Of a stretch of DNA of 64,000 nt, positions 1 through 10,887 are shown one piece after another. Made by a program: the position numbers and the translations under genes. The stretch comes from Deroplatys truncata (Eukaryota > Arthropoda > Insecta > Mantodea > Mantidae), in assembly GCA_030765065.1 (NCBI GenBank), contig CM060978.1, positions 216,585,498 to 216,649,497 on the forward strand, written 5' to 3'. The notes beneath the pieces are model-generated. The model did no database searches. It saw only the letters and a program-made list of their open reading frames with translations, and was not told the DNA's origin. Position 1 is the stretch's first letter; the number at the start of each line of letters is the position of its first letter.

Positions 1-374
1 CGGCTAGCCCTGCCTTAGCCACCTACAACCTGAGTGTTCCGGGAGTATACAAAACACTCCCAGGAAGGAAGGGACCTCAGGAGCCTCGCCAAGCGTCAGG
101 GAGAAATCTTTTCATAGCGGAAATTCCACCGTCCTCTCGCAGCATACAAACCGCCATCTCCTGGTCCCAGAACCCCGAAACAGCTGAGATGAAACAGATG
201 AAAGGAAATTATGGGGACGGATAATTCTTGTAAAAGGGGAACCACCATAGCATTCGCCTACCAACTCGGAGAAACCATGAAAAAAAAAACATGGTCAAAG
301 TGGTTGGCCCGGTAAGAATCGAATCCTGAACCTCCCGAATGCGAGTCTTACACGTTACCGCGGAGCCATCTTGC
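1..374 (-). repeat. tRNA-derived SINE, type 3 (cut by window edge)
   Basis: On the minus strand this begins with a tRNA-like head: an A-box-like stretch at about 353-368 and a B-box at about 316-332 (GGTTCAGGATTCGATTC). The body that follows is also present at 20268-20572, where GGGACCAGGAGATGGCGGTT is shared exactly, and more weakly at 27440-27947 and 42365-42955. The copy runs off the left edge, so its 3' tail is not seen. It would have been transcribed by RNA polymerase III and mobilised by a LINE. It has no coding capacity. Confidence 0.6.
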
Positions 375-414
375 GCGGTGCTAAGGCGTGTTTTGCTGAA
401 CCGTGTGAAACATA

Positions 415-1621
415 CACTACGTGATCAAAAGTATCCGGACACCTGGCTGAAAATGACGTATAAGTTCGTGGCGGCCTCCTTGGTAATGCTGGAAATCAAT
501 ATGGTGTTGGCCCACCCTTAGCCTTGATAACAGCGTTCACTTTCGCAGCCATACTTTCAATCAGGTGCTGGAAAGTTTCTTGGGGAATGGCAGCCCATTC
601 TTCACGGAGCGCGGAGGTCGGTGAGGCCTGGCACAAAGTGGGCGTTCCAAAACATCCCAAAGGTGTTCTATAGGATTCAAGTCAGGACTCTGTGAAAGCC
701 AGTCCATTACAGGGATGTTACTGTCGTGTAACCACTCCGTCACAGCCTGTGCAGTATAAACAGGTGCTCGATCGTGTTGAAAGATGCAATCGCATCCCCG
801 AATTGCTCTTCAACAGTGGGAAGCAAGAAGGTGCTTAAAATATCAATGTAGGTCTGCTCTGTGATCGTGCCACGCAAAACAAGGGGTGCAAGCTCCCTCC
901 ACGACCAGACCATAACACCACCATCTCCGAATTTCACTGTTGGCACTACACACGCTGGCAGATGACGTTCACCGGGCATTCGCCAAACCACGCCCTGCCA
1001 TTGGATCGCCACATTATGTACCGTGATTCGTCACTCGGCACAACGTTTTGTCACTGTTCAATCGTGTAATGTTGACGCTCCACACGAAGCGAGGCGTCGT
1101 TTGGCATTTTTCTGTGTAGTGTGGCTTATGAGCAGCCGCTCGACCATGGAATCCAAGGTTTCTCACCTCACGCCTAACTGTCGTAGTAATTGGATTGAAT
1201 CCTGATGCAGTTTGTAATTCCTGTGTGATGGCCTGGATAGATGTCTGCATATTACTCTTTACGACACTCTTCAAATGTCGGCAGTCTCTGTCAGTCAACA
1301 GACGAGGTCGGCCTATACGCTTTTGTTCTGTACATGTCCCTTCACGTTTCCACTTCACTATCACATCAGAAACAGTGGACCTAGGGATGTTTAGGAGTGT
1401 GGAAATCTCGCTTACAGACTTCTGACTTAAGTGATACCCAATCACCTGACCACGTTCGAAGTCCGTGAGTTCCACGGAGCGTCCCATTCTGCTGTTTCAC
1501 GATGTCTAATGACTACTGAGGTCGTGGATAATGAGTACCAGGCAATATGTGGCAGCACAATGCACCTAAGATGAAAAACGTATGTTTGTGGGGGTGTCCG
1601 GATACTTTTGATTACATAGTG
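415..1621 (-). mobile_element. Tc1-like DNA transposon, family A, copy 1
   Basis: The ends are inverted copies of each other (CACTACGTGATCAAAAGTAT at the left; its near-complement ending CATAGTG at the right). They are flanked by TA at 413-414 and 1622-1623, the target duplication expected of the IS630-Tc1-mariner superfamily. The 1207-bp length fits one transposase gene. Copies 2-4 lie at 35689-36897, 47573-48808 and 54796-56006. The left end abuts a SINE. Confidence 0.9.
496..1487 (-). pseudogene. Tc1-like transposase, family A, frameshifted
   Basis: This is the transposase of the surrounding element, which would cut and join DNA at the terminal repeats. The first 157 residues (1487-1014) are open and hold the N-terminal helix-turn-helix DNA-binding region, with FERGQVIGYHLSQKSV, then an AT-hook-like GRPR motif at about residues 59-62. 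The catalytic part is broken: the GGVMVWS region is in one frame (1012-740) and [12 protein letters not shown], which carries the catalytic Glu, is in another (743-561). The second catalytic Asp lies near a frame break. The C-terminal GGPTPY and stop at 496 are in a third frame. The start at 1487 matches copies 2 and 3. It is inactive. Confidence 0.85.
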
Positions 1622-1833
1622 TATAAAGGAAACAGGCTTTTCTTACCTTAATTGAAATTCGCTTTAAATTTACCTCTATAGAAACTTCTCAATTTTGGTT
1701 AATATTAGAATAATTTTAGAAACTATTGTTGTTAAGCGAACATGTAACAGCAAAACATTTAACAATAAGGAAACTTTTATCACGTCTGCAGTGCAAACTC
1801 GTAATACATATTAGCAGAAATATCGAGCTCGAG

Positions 1834-2010
1834 CTAGGGCTCGCTTAACGAAAGACTCGAGAGATGAGGCAGGTAATACTCTTCACCTTCACGTTTTACC
1901 ATACGCAGGGAAATACACTCAGCTCGAACCTTAAACTTGTCAGCAAAGACTCCAGGAGTTAAAAACTCGGTGAGCACATAGGCTTGTAAGACTTGCTCTT
2001 CTGCAGTTAC
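1834..2010 (-). other. Stop-free 58-codon stretch, unidentified
   Basis: Within the gap 1624-2404, which otherwise holds nothing I recognise, the minus strand has one frame open from just after a TAA to a TAG. The peptide (containing TPGVFADKFKVRAECISLRM) has a balanced amino-acid composition unlike the AT-rich flanks. There is no ATG near its start. An AG dinucleotide in CTGCAG at about 2001-2006 could be a splice acceptor, so it could be the last exon of a gene or a relic of one. No family is assigned and chance is not excluded. Confidence 0.2.
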
Positions 2011-2404
2011 TTAATGCACTGATGGTCAGTCCGGGCAGGGAAAAGCATACACCATTTATAATGCACCTTCTGTATTTTCCTGATTCAAGCCTGTCGGGCT
2101 GAGTGGCAAAGACGTTTGAGTATTGACCTTCTGAGCATATTGATATAGCTTCCTGTCAGAAAGTTTATCAAATGTAAAAGTTCTCCTGCGGGATAAAATT
2201 ATGGTATATGGAAGAAGTTAATAAAGATTTCAGCAGTTACTAGCGTCTTTAAAATAAACTTAAAGCTTCGCGTCATGAAATGGCCAATACCCGATTGAAG
2301 ACCAAGGGCATGTCTTCTGGTGACATAAGGCGGAGGAAAGTTTTACTGGCTGCATAAATAACAATGAAAATATCGCTTGAATTGGTGTATACATACGAGG
2401 GTGA

Positions 2405-4125
2405 CGGTAGCGGAGAAAACTTCTTCTTCTATTCCCTAGTGCCTTCCCAAGCGTCGGGGTAGCCTCGTTCAACCCATTTCCTCCATTTTAATCTATATTC
2501 ACTAAGCCTTTTGAGTTCCGCCATTGTCGTTCTAAATTTCTGCCCAATTCTTTCAATCCTCTCCTCCCATGTCGTTCGCAGCCTCCCTCTGGATAAACTT
2601 CCTCCCACACGCATTTCAAAGACCTGTTCATTTTTCTTTCTTTGCTTATCTGTCTTACATGTCCAAACCATTTTAATTGCTTCTCCTCTATTGTATCAAC
2701 CATTGGTTTCTTCTGCATTATTCGATCCTAACCCTTTCGTTCCTTATTCTATCTCTTCTAGTTTTCCTCGCTATTCTGACGCAGGTAATTCTTTCTGCCC
2801 CAGTTTAGGCGCAATATGACGCAGCCACGCGCCGTCCTCCAACAATGAAGCAATACCTTTGCCTCACGGTTGCTACTTGTCTCCTCCCAGTTGGTTCTTC
2901 TTTTGCCACGGCTGCCCCATCATGAAACCTTAACCTCAGGGTATGCGTGGGTGTGTACAGAGAAACACACAAACGCTGTCTTGGAACTCTTTTATTCACT
3001 ATTTAAAATAATACTTTAGGTTTGCCGATCACTTCTAAATGCATACCAAGACCGAAGAAAATTAACTACAGCTAATCGTTCTACCCTCCAGCATGTTCGC
3101 CACCAATGTCCACAACTCGACGAGAACGTCGTCGCGTCCTCACCAGGCACTCAGGACAGACTGACTTACCCACGCTGCACAAGGAAAACCAACGCCTAAA
3201 CTTCCCCTCTCTCCCCTAAACGCTCGTCATCACTCGGCTTAGAGTGGCCTTCACCAGGCTAAGTGCAGCTGTACTCGGCTGTTACCAGGAAAAAACTTGC
3301 TTCAATGATATTTACTCTTTCTACCTGAGGCTGCTCCCGAATTAACAAAGCTGTGCCTGTCTGGTCTTTCTGTCGCTTATAACAGTCAACAATTTTCACA
3401 ATGCTTCTCCTTTTTATACATACACTGATTTTAAATACATTATTACTTATTTCATGTCGCTATCCTTCTCATAATATTATGATAATTATTACCTTCATAA
3501 TTCCGGCTTCAGTTCTTATCAAGCATTTCATTTCCACTGCTGTAAATTTACTCAAATGCTTATCTTGTAATGCCAAACTTTCTGTTCCATATAGTATCTA
3601 CTATTGGCTCCAATATTGCTCTATACATTTTCAGTTTTGTTTTATTATTTATTTCCTTTCTTTTTCCAGTTATTGCATTGTTCATTCCATAATAGGCTGA
3701 GGTAGCTCTTTTAGTCCTTTTCGGTACCTCCTGTTCTATTTTCCCATCGTTACTTATTAACGTGCCGAAGTACTAAAACATTTTCACCTTCTACAATACT
3801 CGCCCTTCACATTCTATTTTAATGCTTTATCGCGTGTCTCTTGTTTTGACACCCATTACCTTGCTTTGCTCTGTGTTTATTTCCATTCCCTTCCCTTTTA
3901 GTTCCTCATTCCATTCCATTACTGCCTGTTGAAGCCTCCTCGGAGTATTTGCTATTAATACTTCATCCGTTATAACAATGTCTGTAGAAACTGGTCTCAT
4001 TCATTCCTGGTCTCATTCTCCACATTACCATCTTGTTCTTTTCTGTTCTTCTTTTACATATCTTGTTATTTCATCCATAAAGAGCGTAGAAAACTTTTAG
4101 AGTAAATAAGTGAGGCTGAAGAACT
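2405..4125 (-). pseudogene. Non-LTR retrotransposon (LINE) relic, 3' half of ORF2
   Basis: Read on the minus strand, 4125-3400 gives the end of a reverse-transcriptase palm and thumb with several stops: FMDEITRYVKEEQ, then a degraded YADD region (DIVITDEVLIANT), then YFGTLISNDGKIEQEV. After the interruption at 2770-3391, 2765-2430 gives the C-terminal block IEEKQLKWFGHVRQI and WRKWVERGYPDAWEGTRE, which is characteristic of insect LINE ORF2 ends. The 3' end is a short (GAA)n tail at about 2417-2425. The upstream half of ORF2 is missing. The LINE at 28190-30865 preserves the complementary half and may be the same family. Confidence 0.75.
2770..3391 (-). mobile_element. LTR-like segment plus leader, inserted in the LINE relic
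   Basis: On the minus strand a segment from 3391 to about 2923 starts TGTTGACTG and ends GGTTTCA, the TG...CA form of an LTR. It contains AATAAA shortly before its end, usable as a polyadenylation signal. It is followed by TGATGGGGCAGCCGTGGCAA, which resembles the leader downstream of two other LTR-like ends at 23060-23385 and 57661-58275. The segment separates two parts of one LINE ORF, so it is younger than the LINE. No gag or pol is present; the internal side is truncated at about 2770. A non-LTR origin is possible. Confidence 0.4.
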
Positions 4126-4138
4126 AGTGGACTCATAA

Positions 4139-4805
4139 CTTCCTCTACTACATACACAATAGGTAGAGAATGTATTGTATTGCACTGAAAAATTGATACC
4201 GAGATTTCAAGGAAATATATTAATAAAAAGCAGTTTTAGAAAAAGATCAGAAACAAAAAGTCCGATAAATACCAAACTTAGTATTTTAGTTCAGTATCTT
4301 TCAAAGATACAACACGAAGATTTTCAAGAAAATCCCCCACCCTAAACTGTTCTTTACACAGAATATTTTTCGAAGTTTTTGATTTTTTAAAAAATGGCTC
4401 TTAACGATTTTGATAAAAATACCATACATTAAAGATATTTACATGACAAATAAAATGTATATCTTGAATTTTCTGGAAATAGCCTGTGAAGTCCTCTTTA
4501 TTCGGAAAGAATTAATTAGCAAGGAATACCAGTTGTACAATCTTGTACAACTGGTAAACTTTAAGCGAAAGACGAAAACGTACCACACAGAAAATCTAGA
4601 TCTCTTTAAAACGCATAATTTATTTCAAATAATTTTTATGTAGCATCAGCCTTTTCCGAGATATCTGTTATTAATAGTTTCGAATCGTTCATACTTAGCA
4701 ATACTTTTAAAACTCCTGTTGATTTACAGTTGTTTCTCACGGTGTCGTGGAAAGAGTATGAAATTTTAAGGCCATTATTATTATTGTTATTATTATTATT
4801 ATTTC
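4139..4805 (+). repeat. HLR copy 1 (old subfamily)
   Basis: This is a degraded member of the dominant interspersed repeat (consensus best seen at 49241-50123). It keeps the blocks TTGATACCGAGATTTCA, AAATACCAAACTTAGTATTT and TCTTGAATTTTCTGG in order. Its right part shares TTTCTCRCGRTKTYGTGGAAAG with the copy at 12319-13050, which marks an older subfamily. It ends in an (ATT)n microsatellite at about 4771-4804 in place of the usual 3' end. A 14-bp perfect inverted repeat lies at 4527-4556. Confidence 0.75.
4527..4556. repeat. Perfect 14-bp inverted repeat, 2-nt spacer
   Basis: TACCAGTTGTACAA, then TC, then TTGTACAACTGGTA. Only the right arm is explained by the HLR consensus (ATAACTGGTAAACC), so the left arm appears to be a local inverted copy created in this repeat. 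Confidence 0.85.
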
Positions 4806-5039
4806 GAGTCTTATACAAATAAAGTATTTTTGGAACCTTCTGCGGATGCCTATAAAACTACATGAAAAGTAACGTTTATTCTGCTTTCTCCAACTGAAGT
4901 TGCCAAAGACAGAAGTTTAAAATTAGCCACTACTCCTAGCAAGAGGCTATATAAACCAGAGTGAGACTAAACTAATATTTATTTTGCTTTAGATTACTTA
5001 AGTTCTGGGCAATTTCCATGTGGGACATTCACATTTACT

Positions 5040-5178
5040 TCGCCTCCCCGTATACTTTGCCGTGCGTACGGGAGCGTGAGGGCGGCAGCCGGGTTGGCAG
5101 GTCTAAGCCCTTTGTGGGCTTTAGCGCCACGGGATTATTATTATTATTATTAATATTATTATTATTATTATTATTACA
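5040..5178 (+). repeat. Probable LINE 3' end with (ATT)n tail
   Basis: A short GC-rich block (CGTACGGGAGCGTGAGGGCG, GGGCTTTAGCGCCACGGG) is followed directly by an (ATT)n array at about 5136-5176. GC-rich 3' UTRs ending in ATT repeats are typical of several insect LINE clades. There is no coding sequence; the copy would be severely 5'-truncated. Confidence 0.4.
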
Positions 5179-5380
5179 TTCACATTCAGTGGGTACAAAC
5201 TACTTGTTATATTAACTCGAGGTAATGCATTAGAACGATGTCGTTACGTTATCTATATCAGAAAATAAATAACATGTTTAAATTTTAAGCAAGCAGGAAA
5301 GAAAAAAACAAAGCAAGAAAGAAATACACATAAAGGAATACAGAGATCCAATAGGCTAAGAAAAAACTTGCAATGGTCTA

Positions 5381-5513
5381 TTTTTACTTTCTCCACTACG
5401 TATGGTAAGTAGGGGAAGTATTGCATTCCACCAAAAAGTTGATACCGAGGTTTCACAGGAAATATATGTTTTGAGGTGCTCTGAAAGCATATAAAACATT
5501 TTTGGAAACATGT

Positions 5514-5551
<38 letters not shown>

Positions 5552-6683
5552 TGTGAACAGCATAACTCAGAAACGAACAGTCGGATAAACACCAAACTTG
5601 GCATGTAGGTTCAGTATCTTCCAGAGATGCGAAACAATGGTTTTCAAGAAAATCCCCCACCCCAGATCCCAGATTACCCTTTACATGGAACATTTTTTGA
5701 ACATTTTAATTTTCTCAAAAATGAATCTAAGGATTTTGATTAAAATATCATATATTTAAGATATTTTCATGACAAATAAAATTTATATCTTGAATTTTCT
5801 GGGAATGTCTCTAAAAAGTATTCTTCATTGTGAACGACTTTGCATAACTGGTAAACCATAAGAGATAGACAAAATTTTACTGCACAAAAAAGCTTGTATG
5901 TCAAATTTGACAAAAAAAGAACCAAATGGTGTGAAGATAAACTGTAACTTCTTGTTGATCACTTACAATAAAAACTGAAGTGGTTGTAGAAATAACTATA
6001 CAATATCTTAGTTTCAAATTAGAATTGTATCTAACAATCAGAAGTAATTAATTTCTTCAGCTAAGTTGACGATTTGTGTGCTGTACACTGCTCTACAATG
6101 ATTAAATATTTTTGGCTACATCAGTATTTTTGTTGTAGTTCTTGTTTACTGCATTTATGTAAGATGAAATTAATAGATTATTTGTAAATTAAAAAAATGG
6201 TTAAAAACAATTATTACTTTTTAATTCTGAACTGCTTGTCATGGCATGTACATTTTACTTGCTGAGAGAAAATACCTGAAGGCAGTATCAGCAAAACTGA
6301 AGTCCTTAAATTAAAAAAATATAGCGTAGATCGCGTTAAAATACACAATCTAGGTCATATACATTTTTGTTGTTGAGTGAACCATTTTCGAGATATTGCT
6401 TGTTATTCCCTTAAATTTTCCAATACTTATACTTTTTCTCAAATTCGTTATTCATTTTTTTTTGTCCTGGACATGCAAAGAGAATGGAATACTCCACGTA
6501 GCAACTAGCTCTTAAAATATTTGACTATCGCTTAAAGCCTACCAATTCCCCTTGTATCTGTGAAAAAATTAGCAATAAGATTAACATCTCGATTAACATG
6601 AAGCATATGGAGAATGAGCGTTTGTAAAAATAGTTTGTACACGAGTAGAGTAAGTCATGTGAGTGTAACACATCAGATTTTTT
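5381..6683 (+). repeat. HLR copy 2, interrupted
   Basis: A well-preserved copy from TTTTTACTTTCTCC to CACATCAGATTT, with a long (GT)n array at about 5515-5551. It is interrupted between about 5891 and 6325 by some 435 bp of unrelated AT-rich DNA. HLR sequence resumes at GTAGATCGCGTTAAAATACA, exactly where the first part stopped. Confidence 0.85.
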
Positions 6684-7421
6684 TGCCTGCTATGGAGAGA
6701 ATTGTAATTCAGTATGCTGTCTAATACATATCGTGTATTTCAGCCTATTCTAACTCTGCTCGGCTGAGTAAGAGTACTGGCGCGTAGGCAGCAACAGTGC
6801 TCGGAGTGCGACTGGAGAGGGAGCGTGATAGCGAATACGTCACTGAGCGAAGGTCATAGCACAAATGTTTTGCTTTCTGCCAATCTTGAGGTGGTTTCGT
6901 TTTTCATAGCATATCACTCAACATCAAGCCGGGAAGACCCGTTGATTATTTCGTGGGAACAACAGTTTCTGTTTACCGAAAAGGACGAACTCCCGTAGTG
7001 TCTTGTATGTCAAAAGATGCTGAACTCAACGAGGAAATGGAACGTACAGCGTCATTATACACCACTTCACTCAGCCTTGCCCTAGTGCTGGGCTGTATTG
7101 CATGCTGCAGGCAGACTCCTATGAGTACTTTTGGCGCACACCGAAGCTGTAACAGCCTGGCCCACTGTCCTTGAATGCATAACACCTATAGGGGTGATGG
7201 GAATTGGTAGGCGCGAGCTTGGTAAAGCTGCATATATTATCATTAAGGCTCGGAAGTTGGGGCCTAGCGTTCCTAAGCGACCGATATTCAATGACAACAA
7301 ACACCTCCTAATCATACAGAGGTACTGTCACTGAGTACACGTTGTGTTGATTTTGTTTACGTTATACCTGTAGTCCCAGTTAACTCCTGGACACACCGGG
7401 TGTCAATATCTAGTATTAATA
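6684..7421. other. Unassigned interval
   Basis: This is more CpG-rich than its surroundings, especially 6760-7330. It has short open frames on both strands (for example 6953-7174 plus and 7082-7315 minus), none of which I recognise. No repeat partner was seen in this window. It could be a unique host sequence or a single-copy TE fragment. Confidence 0.3.
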
Positions 7422-7424
7422 TAA

Positions 7425-8409
7425 GACTAGTCTGCATTTTCAATCTTGTTGTCAGATGATTTCTTAAAAGTAGGTGTTCATGAATCAAGTTTTATGCTGA
7501 TTCCAGAAATAACTTCCGTTTTTTTCTATCACGTCAGGTTTTTACACAAAATAAGAAGTAATATTTGACAATTTTACTAATGAGCTTAGAAAAGTATTCA
7601 AATACCATTTCACACAATGTAAGTTTTTATTAAAGAAGCATTATAAGAATACTCTCAACAACTCCAATAATTTATTTTATGACTACATTTTAACAAAACA
7701 AGAAGCCAAAGTGTTTCATTTAATTTTTTTCAAACTTTCTCATGTTTGACTTCCTTGCAGATCCTTGAAGATGACTGTCCCTTCTCAACATCCAACAGTA
7801 GTCGGTCATCATAGTTTCATTCCATCTCCCCTTAATATCTTGGTGAAAACATTCACCCTGCTCTTCACTATAATGTCCCAGATTTTCTGGAAACTAGTCG
7901 ATATGTAAATGCAGAAAATGCACCTTTACACTCATGTTACAACCCATCTTCTGAAATTTTCCAACATTGTTTCGACAATGGCCTTGTAATTAGGATCTTT
8001 GTTATTGCCTAAGAAGTTTTCAGTAACTGATGGGAAGGCGGTCCATGCTTCTATTTCTCTCTCATTCATTGTCTTCTCAAAATCTTCATCCTTCATCAAT
8101 TTCTTTATTTGAGGACCAACAAAAATTCCAGCCTTTAATTTGTGTTGTGTAATGAAGGGAAATTTCTTGGAAAGGTACTTGAATCAGGGTCCATCCTGTG
8201 GTAGAGCCCTTACAAATTGCTTCATCAAGCCCAATTTTATGCGTAGTGGCAGAAGCAATATCTTTATATCTCTATATTTTTGAAGTGAAATTGTAAAAAA
8301 AAACTGTACATGATAGAAAAAAAATTAAAAGCAGTTCTGAAATCAGCATATAAAAGTGACTTAGAATCACTTACTAGTTTTCAGTCATCCGATATCATGC
8401 AGACTAGTG
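7425..8409 (-). mobile_element. CACT-TIR element, short copy 1
   Basis: Closely related over its whole length to 28514-29523. The left end reads GACTAGTCTGCAT (consensus CACTAGTCTGCAT) and the right end ATGCAGACTAGTG, so the termini are inverted repeats. The flanks are TAA at 7422-7424 and TTA at 8410-8412; the other copies have TAA on both sides, so one base has probably mutated. It carries the C-terminal part of an unnamed arthropod protein on the minus strand. Confidence 0.7.
7720..8290 (-). pseudogene. Fragment of conserved arthropod protein of unknown function
   Basis: This is the C-terminal part of the protein carried by the CACT-TIR elements, recognisable on the minus strand by alignment to the better copy at 28811-29415. 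A 21-bp deletion removes the codons around MERRYQG, and further lesions break the frame. Related proteins recur in many arthropod genomes as uncharacterised proteins; I know no tested function. The link to a TIR element here suggests it is a transposon gene. Confidence 0.6.
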
Positions 8410-8412
8410 TTA

Positions 8413-9353
8413 TCATATTCCTAATTTATGACAGGAAACTAGGGAGCGTTATTTTATTCGTATATGCTTTTGTTTTATACAAGAAGAATGGATTTACAAT
8501 GCATTTACACGTAATCATTGTCTTAATAATTATCTTAAGCTAGATGAACGAACTTTGGGATACTTAAGATATTGTTCTTATTAATTTTAATCACGAAGCA
8601 GCTACGTTTGTCACTGAAAATCTCCTTTAGGTTTAAATAACTATTGTGAATTACGTATCGCTCGCTGGTTTTCTATCAGTGGGCTGCAGAAGACGTACAA
8701 CTCCTTTTACGGATATACCACGCTTACATTCTTTAACTGCTCCAAATTATTTGCTAGCGAATTCAAGTCATGCGAACTGCCAATCGAATGTATGTCCGTA
8801 AGTGCTGTAACTTTCTTGTTTTAATTTCCTAAGTGATATTTTGCTGTATATGTACACTTTCATACAAAAAGTCTTGTCCCTCTCTGCGGATCGCGATGTT
8901 ATTCCTTCATTAAGTTAAGAGTTGCTTAGCAACATTCGACTTCTCCCAACGCGTCTTCTTTATGCATTTGACAGCGGTTAACCAGTAAACAAACATCGCT
9001 GGAGTAGAACAAGAACGTAGTACATGTATTACAATTGGAAGTAAACATATGTGTGGACCAAGCATCTTGTAGTAGTGGTTGTTTGGTTAAAACCTACGTG
9101 CCATGCTTCTGTAATACGGAAGGTAGAACTGCGAGATAATCCCAATACCTGTTTGATATTTCAGTGCCAACTGCAATGTTCCTATATCAGCAAGAGTGTT
9201 TGCACTAAACTGTACATCTAATGTATCCCCATCTCCCTTTTTACAATTTGTAGAAATTTGAATCTGAGAAAACCACTGTTGATATTTGACAGAACAATGT
9301 AAGGTATAGAGCAAACCTTACTTGTGTAGTTGTAAATTAATCTTCAGAAGGGC
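8413..9353. other. Unassigned interval
   Basis: I see no coding frame, repeat partner or RNA gene that I can support. It ends at an (AAT)n microsatellite (about 9354-9379) that abuts a truncated HLR copy. Confidence 0.3.
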
Positions 9354-9584
9354 ATAATAATAATAATAATAATAAATAATACGATTAAATACCAAACTTG
9401 GTATCTGTGTTCAGCATCTTCCAAGGATACAACAAGAAAGTGTTCAAGAAAATCACCCTACCCCAAAGTACCCTTTACATGGAAAAAGTATTTGTTATTT
9501 TTTATTTTCTTAAAAATGGCTCTAACGATTTTGATTAAAATTCCATATCTTTAATATATTTAGATGAAAAATATAATGTATATA

Positions 9585-10887
9585 CACTGCCGTTTGTGAA
9601 AATTGCAACACCAAGAAAGAATTTCCCAAATAAATCCAAACTTAGTGGAAGTGTAGAAGAGTGTGCAAGCAATAAGTGATTAGGTTTGCAGAGAGATGGG
9701 ATACACGTAAGCCGAGCAGAGCCCTCTCATGTCGGTCCGACAAGGTCACTGTTGCGCCTAGTGTAGTCAATGCAGAGCTGTCAAACATGGTGGAAACAAT
9801 AAAGAGAGTGCCAGTATGCCTTGTCGACGTCAAAGGGAACCATATCGGCATGTGAGTGAGTTCGAACGGAGCAGAATGATCGGTTTCCGGGAAGCGAGTT
9901 TGTCATACCGTGACATTTCGGCTCGTACAGGGCATTCTGCTAAGACAGTGATGCGTGTGTGGAAGCAGTGGGTAGATGGATGTCGTACGCAGCGAAGAAC
10001 GGGTACTGGACCACGGAATATGACCACAGCACGGGATGACCGTCATCTTGTCCGCATGACCATAACGGACCGTACAGCTTCATCCACAGTGTTGGCTCGA
10101 CGCAGGAGCACTGCAACAGGTGTGAACTTGTCTGCATCAACGGTTCGTCGCCGTCTGCTGCAGATTGGACTGGTTGCCTGCATGCCATTACGTCGGCTTC
10201 CATTGTCCAGAAACTACAAGCTCTTTCGACTGCAATGGGCACGTGAACACCGTCACTGGAGTGCTGAGTGGCATACGTGTCCGGCGGTACTGTGGTGCGG
10301 GCAACCTGGAGGGCTGCATTGTTGAGCGGCATAGCGGACAAACAAGCGGTGTGACGGTTTGGGGCGGCATTGGTTACAACAACCGATCTCGCCTTCTACG
10401 AAATTGAGGGCACTTTGAACAGCAACCGGTACCTAATGTTGGTTGCAAAGCCGGAGGTACTCCCCCTACTTTAGGCATCTCCACAGGCCACATTTCAACA
10501 GGACAATGCCCGGTCACATATTGCGAGGAATGTACAGGCGTTTTTCGAAGAGCGACGGGTACCATTGTTTCCCTGGTCTGCACGGGATATGGTTGGTCGG
10601 CACCTGGTGCGTCACGGTCCTCCAGTAACCAGTGCAATGAATACAAGCTGCATGGAGGAAAATCCCTCCAGAACTTATTCAGAACCTTTTTGATTCAATG
10701 CCACGGCGTATAGCAGCTCTAATTGCGGATGGAGGCCACACCAAATACTGAACATTAGGACTCAAAGGTCATGTATAGACTTGAAAAGTTTATCATTTGT
10801 TACTTGTCATGTACCTAACCTGAGGTATTAAATTCGTTGATTTCAGGCATTTCTTTCTTGGTGTTGCAATTTTCACAAATGGCAGTG
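9585..10887 (+). mobile_element. Tc1-like DNA transposon, family B
   Basis: Terminal inverted repeats of about 38 bp with very few mismatches (CACTGCCGTTTGTGAAAATT at the left; the right end is the complement with A for G) are flanked by TA at 9583-9584 and 10888-10889. Its length is 1303 bp. The termini and protein differ clearly from family A. It is nested in HLR copy 3. Confidence 0.92.
9816..10751 (+). pseudogene. Tc1-like transposase, family B, catalytic region damaged
   Basis: The first 170 codons are open: an N-terminal helix-turn-helix with ERSRMIGFREASLSYRDISA, a basic linker, then STVLARRRSTATGVNLSAST and VRRRLLQIGL. Later, GVTVWGGIGYN and FQQDNARSHIA (second catalytic Asp) are in other frames. 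After FFPWSARD-like sequence (FPWSARDM) the frame goes straight to VGRHLVRHGPPV. In related Tc1 transposases this place holds SPIEHVWD with the catalytic Glu, so that residue appears to be deleted (about 27 bp, near 10591). A further frameshift and stops follow; the end at 10751 is a TGA after a GGHTKY-like end. It is inactive. Confidence 0.85.

Noticed and set aside
5515-5551. GT array as a stand-alone microsatellite locus or CRISPR-like array
   Set aside because: It is the internal array of HLR; there are no spacers, and CRISPR arrays are not expected in this kind of genome.
6953-7334. Possible host exon in a CpG-richer patch
   Set aside because: Competing frames on both strands, no recognisable domain, and no convincing splice signals; left as unassigned.
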